A stretch of DNA of 27,851 nucleotides from CADEFX01 sp050260355 (GTDB lineage: Bacteria; Pseudomonadota; Alphaproteobacteria; Rhizobiales; Hyphomicrobiaceae), in NCBI GenBank assembly GCA_050260355.1, contig JBLNBZ010000126.1:1-27851 (forward strand), given 5' to 3'. The notes beneath the pieces were generated by a model that saw nothing but the letters and a program-made list of their open reading frames with translations, was not told the DNA's origin and ran no database searches. Positions 9,563 to 17,676 of the stretch are shown here, one piece after another (the stretch's first letter is position 1; every line of letters begins with the position of its first letter). The position numbers were made by a program, and so were the translations under genes.

Positions 9563-10384
9563 TCATGGCTCGCGCCTGGTGCGCCGTTCTTTGGCCTCGG
9601 CCCTGCGAGGTTTGCCCGCATCTCGCGGCAATCCCCCGCGAACATCGAGGCTGTGATCGAGATAGACCCTCAAGTTGTCCGGCACCTCCCGGCCCAGCCG
9701 GGCAAAGCCCGTGATGAGAATGGTGGTGCGAAACACGGCCTCGGCGCGGTCGGGGTCCTTTGCTGCGATCGCCTTCAGGAAAGCGACGTGGTTGCCGAGG
9801 ATGCTGTCGATGTCCGTCACGTAGCCTGGGTGCTGATGCAAATACACGCGCACGAGATTGGATATCGACCGCCAGGATGCGAGCAGAAAGGCGTTGCCCG
9901 AATAGATGCAGATCAACTCATGAAACGACCAATCGAGGTCGCGCCACTCGGCCGTTTCTCCAGCGCGCGCGGCCGCTTCGATGCGCCGGTGCAACCGCTG
10001 CAGATTCTGAATCATGGCCTGCGTGGCAGTTCTGGCGACAAGGCGCGCGGCCAGTCCCTCCAGCAGGGCGCGAACACCAACCATCTGCGCCACCTCGTCC
10101 GGGGTCACCTCCCGCACATACGTGCCTCGACCACGCCGGCTCTCCACCAGATGGTTCGCCTCGAGCGCCTTCAGTGCTTCGCGCAGCGGCCCCCGGCTCA
10201 CCCGCAACTTGCCGGCAAGGGTAGTCTCAACCAGCCGCTCGCCTGGCCTCAGAGCACCGGAGCGAATGGCCTCGACCAGCCTCTCCGCGACAACCTCGGG
10301 GAGCGAGCGCTGCGGCGGCAGCACCCAGGTCTCTGCAGCTACTGGCGCGGCATTGGATGCGTCCTTGAGCTTCCTTTGCGTCAT
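9563..10384 (-). CDS. GntR-family transcriptional regulator, FCD (FadR) subfamily
   Basis: DNA-binding regulator with an N-terminal winged helix (VVAERLVEAIRSGALRPGERL, then VSRGPLREALKALEANHLVESRRGRGTYV) and a C-terminal all-helical FCD ligand domain. 273 aa from the ATG at 10384; an in-frame GTG at 10432 would add 16 residues, and neither has a strong ribosome binding site. In the FCD domain the metal-type residues D151 and H155 (DWSFH) and H199 (GNHVAFLKAI) are present. The usual final His is replaced by Thr (around 221, in FRTTI), so metal use may differ. Placed inside the transport/CoA array, it probably controls this array in response to an organic acid (inference). A perfect 20-bp palindrome lies 60-80 bp upstream. 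Confidence 0.93.
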   Translation of the reverse strand: MTQRKLKDASNAAPVAAETWVLPPQRSLPEVVAERLVEAIRSGALRPGERLVETTLAGKLRVSRGPLREALKALEANHLVESRRGRGTYVREVTPDEVAQMVGVRALLEGLAARLVARTATQAMIQNLQRLHRRIEAAARAGETAEWRDLDWSFHELICIYSGNAFLLASWRSISNLVRVYLHQHPGYVTDIDSILGNHVAFLKAIAAKDPDRAEAVFRTTILITGFARLGREVPDNLRVYLDHSLDVRGGLPRDAGKPRRAEAKERRTRREP

Positions 10385-10444
10385 GGAACGGTTCGATTGC
10401 GGCTCCGCGTCGACGGTCCACTCCACACACACAGCGCAGACGAG

Positions 10445-10464
10445 CTAGATTCGCTCGAATCTAG
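10445..10464. promoter_or_regulatory. 20-bp perfect palindrome, candidate GntR operator
   Basis: Arms CTAGATTCG and CGAATCTAG around a 2-base centre. It spans the stop codon of the CoA-transferase gene and lies just ahead of the GntR gene. Two-fold symmetry of this size fits a dimeric regulator site better than a terminator, since no U-run follows in either direction. I found no second copy elsewhere in the window. Confidence 0.5.
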
Positions 10465-11690
10465 ATCACGCCCTTGTCCCTGAGGCTGCCGAGCTCGGCA
10501 TCCGACAAGCCGAGCATGCCCTTGTAAATCTCATCCGTATGGGCACCGAGCGGGGGCCCGAGCCATTTGACCGATCCCGGAGTATCGGAGAGCCGCGGAC
10601 ACACGTTCGGCACCGCGATCTCGCCGGCACGCGGGTCCTGCACGATCTTGATGTTCTCGCGCGCCTGGTAGTGAGGATCCTCGAAAATCTCGTTGATCGA
10701 GTAGACCGGTCCGCAAGGCACCTGGAATTCGTCGCAGATCCTGATCAGCTCGGCGCGGTCGAACTTCCTGGTCCACTCGCCGACCAGCTCGTCGACCTTG
10801 GCGCGGTCCCGCTCACGGTTCGCAAGCTTCCCCCAGCTGTCCTCCGCGCTGAGATCCCGTCGGCCCATCGCCTCAGCCAGCCGGGCAAAGATCTTGTCGT
10901 TCGTGCAAGCGATCGCAATCCAGCGGTTGTCGCGCGTGGGGTAATGGCTGTGAGGAACGACGTTGACGGTACCGGGGCCCATGCGCTCGCGCACGAAGCC
11001 TTTGTAGTGATAGGCGACGGCCAACTCATCGAGAATGCGAAAAACCGGCTCGTAGAGCCCGATATCGATGACCTGGCCCCGCCCGGTGAAGTCGCGCGCG
11101 CGAAGCGCCAGCAGCGCCCCCATCGCCCCATAGATCCCGGCCATGTAGTCGGGAATGGTCGCCGATCCCGGCGTTACCGGTGGCCGGTCCGGATAGCCGG
11201 CGAGATACGACAGACCACTGAACGCATTACCGATGCGGCCAAACCCGGGCCTGGGACTGTAAGGCCCCGTCTGGCCAAAGCCAGAGATGCGCACCATGAT
11301 GAGCTTGCCGTTGTGCTTCTTGAGCTCTTCCCAGCCAAGGCCCCATTTTTCCAATGTACCAGGCTGAAAGTTCTCGACCAGCACGTCAACCTGGGAGACC
11401 AGGCGTTTCAGCAATTCTGCTCCCTCTGGTTTGCGCAGGTCCAGCGTCACGCACCTCTTGTTGCGGCTCTCGGAGAGCCAGGGCAGCGAATCGCCGCACT
11501 CGGTAGCCGTGCCGAACTTGCGCAAGGCATCGCCGACGTTGGGCAGCTCGATCTTGATGACGTCCGCGCCGAACTCGGCAAGCTGCGTCGCACAGAATGG
11601 TCCAGCCAGAAAGCTCGATACGTCGATGACACGTATGCCCCGCAACGGCTCGACGGCCGAGTTGGAGGGGGGCGTGGACCGTTCAGACAT
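10461..11690 (-). CDS. Class III CoA transferase (CaiB/BaiF/formyl-CoA transferase family)
   Basis: Transfers CoA between an acyl-CoA donor and an organic acid through an aspartyl-CoA anhydride. 409 aa, the normal size. Visible family features: LRGIRVIDVSSFLAGPFCATQLAEFGADVIKIE at the N-terminus, LDLRKPEG near 84-90, VLVENFQPG near 103-111, the catalytic Asp D181 in ATIPDYMAGIYG, and the C-terminal LGAHTDEI and LG-LSDAE segments. AGGAG precedes two adjacent ATGs; the second (11690) has the better 7-base spacing, the first is at 11693. An upstream open stretch overlaps the lyase gene and is not needed. Directly downstream of a CitE-like lyase, it probably makes the CoA ester that the lyase cleaves (inference). 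Acid and CoA donor unknown. Confidence 0.94.
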   Translation of the reverse strand: MSERSTPPSNSAVEPLRGIRVIDVSSFLAGPFCATQLAEFGADVIKIELPNVGDALRKFGTATECGDSLPWLSESRNKRCVTLDLRKPEGAELLKRLVSQVDVLVENFQPGTLEKWGLGWEELKKHNGKLIMVRISGFGQTGPYSPRPGFGRIGNAFSGLSYLAGYPDRPPVTPGSATIPDYMAGIYGAMGALLALRARDFTGRGQVIDIGLYEPVFRILDELAVAYHYKGFVRERMGPGTVNVVPHSHYPTRDNRWIAIACTNDKIFARLAEAMGRRDLSAEDSWGKLANRERDRAKVDELVGEWTRKFDRAELIRICDEFQVPCGPVYSINEIFEDPHYQARENIKIVQDPRAGEIAVPNVCPRLSDTPGSVKWLGPPLGAHTDEIYKGMLGLSDAELGSLRDKGVI

Positions 11691-11739
11691 CATTGAGCTC
11701 CTGCGCACTATGGCTGCAACCGCGTGAACCGGGCCTCGG

Positions 11740-11754
11740 GGACACCGGGTGTCC
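11740..11754 (-). other. Short inverted repeat directly after the CitE-like gene
   Basis: GGACACC and GGTGTCC arms separated by one base begin at the base after the lyase stop codon. It could form a small stem-loop in the 64-bp lyase/CoA-transferase gap. There is no U-run, so if functional it is more likely an mRNA-stability or translation element. Confidence 0.4.
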
Positions 11755-12636
11755 TCACCGCTGCTTTGCGCGCTGCATGATGCGCTCATGCATCGCGAGC
11801 ACGCGCTCAGCTCGATAGACTATCGGATAGTCGATGAATTTGCCCTCGAGCTGGATCGAGGCGGAACCAGCGCGTTCCGCTTCCCGGAATGCCTGCACGG
11901 CGCGGCGCGCCCATTCCACTTCCGCCGGGGAGGGCGCCAGCATCTCATTTACGATCGGCACCTGATCGGGATGGATGCACATCTTGCCCTGAAATCCGAG
12001 CCCCTTGATCGCTTGCACCGACTTGCGGAAGCCTTCGATATCCTTGACGTCGACCCACACCGTGTCGAGCGGCGGCTCGATGCCTGCAGCACGAGAGGCC
12101 AAAACCACAACGCTGCGATAAGGCAAGAGCTCGCTCTCGTCCCTCGTCCATGTGATATTCATATCGAGGGTCAGGTCGCCGGCTCCAAAGGAGACGCGCT
12201 TGACGCGCGTTCCAGCGGACGCAATGGCGGCGACGTTGGCTAGGCCTTTGGCGGTCTCGATAATCGGGATGATATCCACCGTGCCAGGCGCAAGCCCGCG
12301 CTCGCGCTCGAGCTGCAGCACGAGCCAGTCTATCGTCTTGATCTCATCGGCCGTCTCGACCTTAGGCACGACGATGCCATCGACGCCCCGCTGCACCACC
12401 GCGACCACGTCGCCATACCCGAATTCCGTAGACATCGCGTTGACGCGCACATAGCCGAGCCCACGGCGGGGATTTTGGCAGGCGGCCACGACGACGGGTC
12501 GGGTGGCCTTCTTTTCGGAAATCGGACAGGCATCTTCCAGATCTAGGATGATGCCGTCGGCGTCGAGCGTCAGAGCCTTCTCGACCCGGCGCGGATGATT
12601 GCCGGGTGCAAAGAGAAACGACCGATAAACTGCCAC
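11755..12636 (-). CDS. HpcH/HpaI aldolase-citrate lyase family protein (CitE-like CoA-ester lyase)
   Basis: TIM-barrel CoA-ester lyase of the CitE/malyl-CoA lyase type, 293 aa. Features: N-terminal RSFLFAPG, metal-region LDLEDACP (E34, D35), R64 in YVRVN for the substrate carboxylate, E127 in IPIIETAKG, D154 in FGAGDLTLD, and the C-terminal GKMCIHPDQV signature. It begins at a GTG with GGGAGG about 12 bases upstream. Members cleave (S)-malyl-CoA, beta-methylmalyl-CoA, citramalyl-CoA or related esters to acetyl-CoA or propionyl-CoA plus an oxo acid. There are no alpha (CitF) or acyl-carrier (CitD) citrate lyase subunits nearby, so a CoA-ester rather than citrate-lyase-complex role is likely. 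It is the first gene of the minus-strand array. Confidence 0.93.
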   Translation of the reverse strand: MAVYRSFLFAPGNHPRRVEKALTLDADGIILDLEDACPISEKKATRPVVVAACQNPRRGLGYVRVNAMSTEFGYGDVVAVVQRGVDGIVVPKVETADEIKTIDWLVLQLERERGLAPGTVDIIPIIETAKGLANVAAIASAGTRVKRVSFGAGDLTLDMNITWTRDESELLPYRSVVVLASRAAGIEPPLDTVWVDVKDIEGFRKSVQAIKGLGFQGKMCIHPDQVPIVNEMLAPSPAEVEWARRAVQAFREAERAGSASIQLEGKFIDYPIVYRAERVLAMHERIMQRAKQR

Positions 12637-12671
12637 TTTGCCGACGCGCCTCCCATGCCGCCGGACCTTCG

Positions 12672-12719
12672 ATTATCCAGCGTGTGCATTCTTTTCCTGC
12701 CACCCGAACCACAAGTCAA
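12672..12719 (-). promoter_or_regulatory. Possible promoter elements for the minus-strand array
   Basis: The divergent gap (12637-12895) holds, on the minus strand, a TTGACT hexamer (12719-12714) and a GATAAT hexamer (12677-12672). They are not correctly spaced to each other, so only the GATAAT -10-like element is suggestive. This gap is the natural location for a promoter driving the array below 12636. Confidence 0.25.
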
Positions 12720-12828
12720 CTATCGACGGCATATTCGCGGCAACCTGACAGCACTTGACGCCTTCGCATCTGTCTCTTGTCGAGTATCGCGATGAGGAAG
12801 GGCTGAAGCCAGGCGGCAAAGGGCTTGC

Positions 12829-12858
12829 TTGACCGCCTTTCACGCAGGCCCCTAACGT
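12829..12858 (+). promoter_or_regulatory. Candidate sigma-70 promoter of the ketopantoate-reductase-like gene
   Basis: TTGACC (12829-12834) and TAACGT (12853-12858) are separated by 18 bases, 37 bases before the ATG. The -35 element is good and the -10 element weak. Confidence 0.35.
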
Positions 12859-12895
12859 CAGGCACAGACCAACGATGCGCTGAGAGGTCTTGGCA

Positions 12896-13825
12896 ATGAA
12901 GATCGTGGTGATGGGCTCGGGCGGAATCGGCGGCTACTTCGGCGCACGCCTGGCTGCCGCGGGGCAGGCCGTGACCTTCGTGGCGCGCGGTGCGCATCTC
13001 GCCGCCATGCAGTCGCATGGGCTCAGAATCGAAAGCCCTCTCGGCAATCTGCATCTGCAGCCCACGCAGGCCGTGGCCTCGCCGCAGGAAGCCGGTCCGG
13101 CTGATGCGATCATCTTCGCCGTGAAAATGGGAGACACCGAGCGCGCTGCCGCGTCACTCGCACCGATCATGCGCCCAGGCGTGCCGGTCTTCACCTTTCA
13201 GAATGGGGTCGAGGCGCCCGACATCATTGCCGCTGCGCTCGGGCCGGGCCATGCGGTGCCGGGCGTTGCGCGCATCTCCTCCCATATCGACGCGCCGGGC
13301 GTGATCGCCCACAAGACACCATTCGCCCGCCTGGAGTTCGCCGAAGCGGACAACACGTCGAGTGATCGGTGTCGTGCGTTTCATGCAGCCTGCACGGCCG
13401 CGGGCATCGACGCCGAGATCCCGGCAGACATTCAGCGCGCGCTGTGGGTGAAGTTCGCCATGCTGGCGCCGATGTCCGGCGTAACCACTCTGACGCAGCG
13501 AACGGCGGGACCGCTGCGCCGAAACCCGGATACGCGCTCGCTCATCGAGGCCGCCATTCGGGAGGTGGTGGCGGTCGGGAAGGCGACGGGCGTCGCGCTC
13601 GGCGATAGCGACGTGGACGCCGTCCTGCAAACCATCGACGCCCTGCCAGAGGGGATGACGACGTCGATGTCGCACGATCGCACGTCCGGCAAGCCGCTCG
13701 AGCTCAACTGGCTCTCGGGAGGCGTGGTGCGGATCGGCCAGCGGCGTGGCGTGCCGACGCCGACCCACCGCTTCCTCACGCAAGCCCTGGCACTCGAGTC
13801 CAACGGACGCGTCACCGGCGCGTAG
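12896..13825 (+). CDS. Ketopantoate reductase family protein (ApbA/PanE-like)
   Basis: NAD(P)H-dependent reductase of the 2-dehydropantoate 2-reductase family, 309 aa. It has the Rossmann GSGGIGGYFG motif (residues 7-16) and conserved K77 (FAVKMGD), N103 (FQNGVE), catalytic Lys K186 (LWVKFAMLAPMSGVT) and E269 in the KPLELNWLSG segment, matching the family's C-terminal substrate motif. ATG at 12896 has AGAGG 8 bases upstream; an in-frame TTG two codons earlier is less likely. It is transcribed away from the CoA lyase array and ends 17 bp before murI, which converges on it. It could be the pantothenate enzyme or a paralogue acting on another 2-oxo acid of the neighbouring catabolic array. Family certain, substrate not. 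Confidence 0.9.
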   Translation: MKIVVMGSGGIGGYFGARLAAAGQAVTFVARGAHLAAMQSHGLRIESPLGNLHLQPTQAVASPQEAGPADAIIFAVKMGDTERAAASLAPIMRPGVPVFTFQNGVEAPDIIAAALGPGHAVPGVARISSHIDAPGVIAHKTPFARLEFAEADNTSSDRCRAFHAACTAAGIDAEIPADIQRALWVKFAMLAPMSGVTTLTQRTAGPLRRNPDTRSLIEAAIREVVAVGKATGVALGDSDVDAVLQTIDALPEGMTTSMSHDRTSGKPLELNWLSGGVVRIGQRRGVPTPTHRFLTQALALESNGRVTGA

Positions 13826-13842
13826 GCCGCTGGACCGCAAGG

Positions 13843-14736
13843 TCACTCGAGCGCCGCGTTGATATCCCCGGCTGCTCCGCTGGCGTCTCTCACCGCGCGG
13901 AACGGTGGCACATCGGGCCAGAACACGCGCGCCGTTTCGGCCACCGCAGCGGCATCGCCCGTTGTCAACAGCACGGTACCTGGCCGCGAACGCTGCCCGT
14001 CCGTCAGGTACTCGGGATGCCGCGCCAAGTAATCCTCGAGGCTGTCGGCCACTACGATCGGCTGCGAGAGAATGCGCGTTGCCGGCGGGAGATGCCGTCG
14101 AAACAGGTGCTCGACGAGCGGGAAGTGCGTGCAGCCGAGGATGGCTCGGTCCGGCGCCCGCTGACCGGTCTGCGCGAGCAGCCCATCAACGCCCGTCTTC
14201 ACCAGCCGATCGAGCACCGGCTCCGGCGACTTCTTCTCGATGGCGCCGGCAAGCTCGGCACAAATCTGCTGGACGACCGTGACGCGGGGACAGCGCTTCT
14301 TGATCTCTTCGGGAAAGACGTTCGATGTGACCGTGCGCGTGGTGCCGAACACGGCGACAAGATCGGTATTGTACTTCTGCGGATACTGCGGGGTCTTGGC
14401 GGCCCACGGCGTTTGCGTGGCGGCTTCCACGGTCGGCGCCACGATGCCGAGGACGTTGCGACCGCTCCAGTGGCTCGACGGCAGCCACTCCCGCTGCAGT
14501 GTGCGGGCCGCGACGCATGTCGCCGTATTGCAGCCCAGCAGCACGAGGCGACAGCCGGCGCCGAAAAGGGCGTGCACGGCTCTACGCGTCAGCGTGACAA
14601 TTTCCTGTGACGGCCGGTTGCCGTAGGGCGCGTTGGCGTGATCGCCCAGGTAGAGGAACGACGAGCCCGGGAAGCGCTCCGCGAGCGCCCGTAGGACCGT
14701 CAAGCCACCGTGCCCCGAATCGAAGACCCCAATCAT
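13843..14736 (-). CDS. murI: Glutamate racemase
   Basis: Converts L-glutamate to D-glutamate for peptidoglycan in the cytoplasm, 297 aa. The two catalytic cysteines are visible: C69 in LGCNTATC and C202 in ILGCTHFPLVEH. The N-terminal FDSGHGGLTVL places D6 and S7, and PYGNRP (residues 37-42) is the expected substrate-loop motif. An extra loop (TPWAAKTPQYPQKYNTD, around 109-125) precedes the second domain. The start ATG at 14736 lies 45 bp after the fabI stop, so it may be read with the fab genes; the ribosome binding site is weak. It converges with the ketopantoate-reductase-like gene with a 17-bp gap and no obvious terminator. Confidence 0.96.
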   Translation of the reverse strand: MIGVFDSGHGGLTVLRALAERFPGSSFLYLGDHANAPYGNRPSQEIVTLTRRAVHALFGAGCRLVLLGCNTATCVAARTLQREWLPSSHWSGRNVLGIVAPTVEAATQTPWAAKTPQYPQKYNTDLVAVFGTTRTVTSNVFPEEIKKRCPRVTVVQQICAELAGAIEKKSPEPVLDRLVKTGVDGLLAQTGQRAPDRAILGCTHFPLVEHLFRRHLPPATRILSQPIVVADSLEDYLARHPEYLTDGQRSRPGTVLLTTGDAAAVAETARVFWPDVPPFRAVRDASGAAGDINAALE

Positions 14737-14781
14737 CGATGAGCAGTCGCTGCCCCCACGCCACGCGACCGCTGGCGCGCG

Positions 14782-15636
14782 CTACTCCGCGGCCTGCGGC
14801 GGCGATCGGCCCTGTTCCTGGTTCTTCAGCGCTTCGAGCGTCGGCATGGCGACGATGTTGTAACCGCAGTCGACATAGTGCACTTCGCCAGTCACGGCGC
14901 CGGAAAGATCGGATAGCAGGTAGAGGGCCGCCCCTCCCACCTCGTCGAGCGTCGGTGTGCGGCGCAGCGGGGCATGGTCGCCCTGATAGTTGAAGATCGT
15001 TCGCGCATCCGAAATGCCGGAGCCGGCCAGCGTCCGCATCGGTCCGGCCGAAAGTGCATTTACGCGAATGCCTTGCGGCCCGAAATCGGCGGCGAGATAG
15101 CGCACCGAGGCCTCCAGCGCGGCCTTGGCCACACCCATCACGTTGTAGGACGGAACGACGCGCTGCGAGCCTCCGTAGGTCAGCGTCAGCATGGAGCCGC
15201 CCTTCGGCATCAGGGCCGCCGCACGCTTGGCAATCTCGGTGAACGAGAAGCACGAGATCACCATCGTGTTGGAAAAGTTCTCGCGCGAGGTGTCCGAGTA
15301 GCGCCCCTGCAGCTCGCGCCGGTCCGAAAAGGCCAAAGCATGCACGACGAAGTCGAGCTCGCCCCAGCTCTTGGAGATTTTCGCGAAGACGTTGTCGACG
15401 CTGGCAAGGTCCGACACATCGCACGACACGATCACATCGGAGCCGACCGATTCCGCCAGAGGGATCGCGCGGCGGCCGAAGGCGTCGCCCTGATAGGTGA
15501 AGGCCAACTTGGCGCCGTGCTGGGCCAAGGCCCGAGCGATGCCCCAGGCAATCGAGCGCTCATTAGCCACACCCATGACCAAGCCTCGCTTGCCTGTCAT
15601 CAGGGCGCCTGGCTGAAGGATGTCTGTCGCGGTCAT
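14782..15636 (-). CDS. fabI: Enoyl-[acyl-carrier-protein] reductase, NADH type
   Basis: Final reductive step of fatty acid elongation. 284 aa from the ATG at 15636. The FabI version of the SDR cofactor motif, GKRGLVMGVANERSIAWGIA, lies at residues 14-33. The catalytic Tyr-x6-Lys is SYNVMGVAK (Y164, K171), with the additional active-site Y154 in TLTYGGSQRV. An extra in-frame ATG at 15675 would add 13 unconserved residues, and an ATG at 15600 would start nearer the typical N-terminus; ribosome binding sites do not separate them well. It follows fabB after 93 bp and precedes murI, forming a fabA-fabB-fabI-murI string. It is the classic triclosan/isoniazid-type target enzyme family. Confidence 0.96.
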   Translation of the reverse strand: MTATDILQPGALMTGKRGLVMGVANERSIAWGIARALAQHGAKLAFTYQGDAFGRRAIPLAESVGSDVIVSCDVSDLASVDNVFAKISKSWGELDFVVHALAFSDRRELQGRYSDTSRENFSNTMVISCFSFTEIAKRAAALMPKGGSMLTLTYGGSQRVVPSYNVMGVAKAALEASVRYLAADFGPQGIRVNALSAGPMRTLAGSGISDARTIFNYQGDHAPLRRTPTLDEVGGAALYLLSDLSGAVTGEVHYVDCGYNIVAMPTLEALKNQEQGRSPPQAAE

Positions 15637-15729
15637 TGGGTACGTCCAATCTATCAGACTTCGTGCCGCTGGCACATTACGCTGGCTTCAGACTGCGATG
15701 GCCCTCGCGGCCACCGTCGGGCCTGCCTG

Positions 15730-16962
15730 TTAAGCATCATGCCGGCGGAACACCAAGGTCGCATTGGTGCCGCCAAACCCGAAGCTGTTCGAAAGCACAC
15801 AGTTAAGCTCGACATCCCGCATGCACCGGGAGATCGGCATGTCGGCGAATTCCGGGTCCAGCTCTTCAATGTTGGCGCTCTCGCAGATGAAGCCGTTGTT
15901 CATCATCAGCAGCGAGAAAATCGCCTCCTGCACGCCGATCGCGCCGAGCGAATGCCCCGTCAGAGACTTGGTGGCGGCTATGGGCGGGCACTTGTCGCCG
16001 GAGCCGAAAACCTTGCGAATAGCCTCGATCTCAGGGCCATCACCGGCTGGTGTCGAGGTGGCATGAGGATTGATGTAGTCGACCTTGCCGACACCTTTGC
16101 CGTCGACACCGAGCAACGCCATCTTCATGCATCGCACGGCGCCTTCGCCTGAGGGCGCCACCATGTCGTAGCCGTCCGAGTTGGCGCCGTATCCCACGAT
16201 CTCGCCATAGATCTTTGCGCCGCGGGCCTTGGCATGCTCGAGCTCTTCCAAGGTCACGACGCCTGCTCCGCCGGCGATCACAAATCCATCGCGGTTCTTG
16301 TCATAGGCGCGGCTCGCCTTCGAGGGCGTTGCGTTGTACTTGGTCGACATGGCGCCCATGGCATCGAACAGCACCGAGAGCGTCCAGTCGAGCTCCTCGC
16401 AGCCGCCGGCGAACATGACATCCTGCTTGCCCCACTGAATGAGCTCGGCCGCATTGCCGATGCAATGCGCCGATGTCGAGCAGGCCGACGAGATCGAGTA
16501 GTTGGTGCCTTTGATCTGGAATGCGGTGGCAAGTGCGGCGGAGGGGCCGGAGCACATGCCTTTCGGCACCTCGAACGGCCCAACCTTCCTGGGGTCCTTC
16601 TCCCGCGTCACATCGGCGGCCCTTACGATGGCCCGGGTCGAAGGCCCTCCGGAGCCCATGATGATGCCGGTGCGCTCGTTCACGATGTCCTTCGGCTCCA
16701 GGCCCGAGTCCCGGATCGCCTGCTCCATGGCGACATAGTTCCAGCCGACCCCGGCTTCCATGAATCGCTTTGCCTTGCGCGGAACCATGGACTCCCAGTC
16801 GATCTTGGGTTCGCCGTGGACCTGACAGCGAAACCCGAGCTCGGCGTACTTCTCGGCTCTCACCGTGCCGGAACGCCCCTCTCTCAGGGATGCCAGCACT
16901 TCTTGCGTGCTGTTCCCGATCGAGGACACGATCCCCATGCCGGTGACGACAACTCGTCTCAT
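15730..16962 (-). CDS. fabB: 3-oxoacyl-[acyl-carrier-protein] synthase I
   Basis: Condensing enzyme that elongates acyl-ACPs and, with FabA, is needed for unsaturated fatty acids. 410 aa. The Cys-His-His triad is visible: C161 in ISSACSTSAHC, H300 in INPHATSTPAGD and H337 in TKSLTGHSLGA, with K332 next to the last. The N-terminus RRVVVTGMGIVSSIG is typical. It is assigned as FabB rather than FabF because it directly follows fabA (45-bp gap) and has FabB-like ACSTSAHCIG and KSLTGHSLGAIGVQEAI segments. Start ATG at 16962 with AAGGG 8 bases upstream. Confidence 0.96.
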   Translation of the reverse strand: MRRVVVTGMGIVSSIGNSTQEVLASLREGRSGTVRAEKYAELGFRCQVHGEPKIDWESMVPRKAKRFMEAGVGWNYVAMEQAIRDSGLEPKDIVNERTGIIMGSGGPSTRAIVRAADVTREKDPRKVGPFEVPKGMCSGPSAALATAFQIKGTNYSISSACSTSAHCIGNAAELIQWGKQDVMFAGGCEELDWTLSVLFDAMGAMSTKYNATPSKASRAYDKNRDGFVIAGGAGVVTLEELEHAKARGAKIYGEIVGYGANSDGYDMVAPSGEGAVRCMKMALLGVDGKGVGKVDYINPHATSTPAGDGPEIEAIRKVFGSGDKCPPIAATKSLTGHSLGAIGVQEAIFSLLMMNNGFICESANIEELDPEFADMPISRCMRDVELNCVLSNSFGFGGTNATLVFRRHDA

Positions 16963-17007
16963 CCAAGTGACCCTTCCCCGCTTCCGACCGCCCTCACGTC
17001 GGGAATT

Positions 17008-17550
17008 TCATGCCATGGCGGCGCCGGCGTCCTGACCAGGCTCGAACAGGCCGACCTTCAAGTCGGTTGCCTGGTAAATGATCTGTCCGTCCGCCTTCAT
17101 GGTGCCGTCGGCAATGCCGAGCTTCAAGCGGCGCAAGATGACCCGCTTCAGATCGACAATGTACTCGACGTGTTTGACCGTCGGCAGGACCATCCCCGTG
17201 AACTTGACCTCGCCGACCCCCAGCGCACGGCCCCTTCCCGGGGCGCCGAGCCATCCCAGAAAAAACCCGGTGAGCTGCCAAAGCGCATCCAGACCAAGGC
17301 ATCCCGGCATGACAGGATCGCCTTTGAAATGACACGCGAAAAACCAATTGCAACTGGGGTTTCCGGCAACCTTGAGTTCCGCCTTGAGCTGTCCCTTCCC
17401 GTTGGGACCGCCGGTCTCGCTGATGCTCGAGATGCGGTCGAACATGAGCATCGGCGGCAGAGGAAGCTGCGCGTTGCCCGGGCCAAACAGCTCACCCCGG
17501 GCGCAAGCCAAAAGGTCTTCGTACTCGTAGGTCGAACGGCGCTCCGCCAT
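17008..17550 (-). CDS. fabA: 3-hydroxydecanoyl-[ACP] dehydratase/isomerase
   Basis: Hot-dog-fold dehydratase that also isomerises trans-2- to cis-3-decenoyl-ACP, the branch point to unsaturated fatty acids. From the ATG at 17550 it is 180 aa, close to the usual ~172-180. The active-site His (H74, FACHFKGDPVMPG) and Asp (D88, LGLDALWQL) are visible at the expected relative positions. The open frame continues to an ATG at 17613 that would add 21 residues unlike the family; either start is possible on ribosome binding site strength. First gene of the fabA-fabB-fabI string, divergent from irr across a short regulatory gap. Confidence 0.95.
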   Translation of the reverse strand: MAERRSTYEYEDLLACARGELFGPGNAQLPLPPMLMFDRISSISETGGPNGKGQLKAELKVAGNPSCNWFFACHFKGDPVMPGCLGLDALWQLTGFFLGWLGAPGRGRALGVGEVKFTGMVLPTVKHVEYIVDLKRVILRRLKLGIADGTMKADGQIIYQATDLKVGLFEPGQDAGAAMA

Positions 17551-17676
17551 GCTCTTCGGTCCCGACCCCTCGTAGGTTCCCTTGCGGGCGTTCAGTCCGC
17601 GCGTTCCTATCATAATCGTTCACCCATCAAAAGCGGTCGATATTTTGGCCCGGCGGCCCCCTGCAACTGCGGCGCA

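Noticed and set aside
8939..10483. 514-codon plus-strand open frame
   Set aside because: It runs antisense to the second binding-protein gene and the GntR gene, both with clear motifs. Its translation shows no family features and is a high-GC shadow.
10539..11696. 385-codon plus-strand open frame
   Set aside because: Antisense to the CoA-transferase gene, which has its catalytic Asp and family motifs.
13826..13842. Intrinsic terminator between the convergent ketopantoate-reductase-like gene and murI
   Set aside because: The 17-bp gap has no stem-loop or T-run.
15663..15675. GTGCC-GCT-GGCAC hairpin between fabB and fabI
   Set aside because: Only 5-bp arms; too weak to claim as a terminator or attenuator.
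14974..16152. 392-codon plus-strand open frame
   Set aside because: Antisense across fabI and fabB including their intergenic gap, without domain features.
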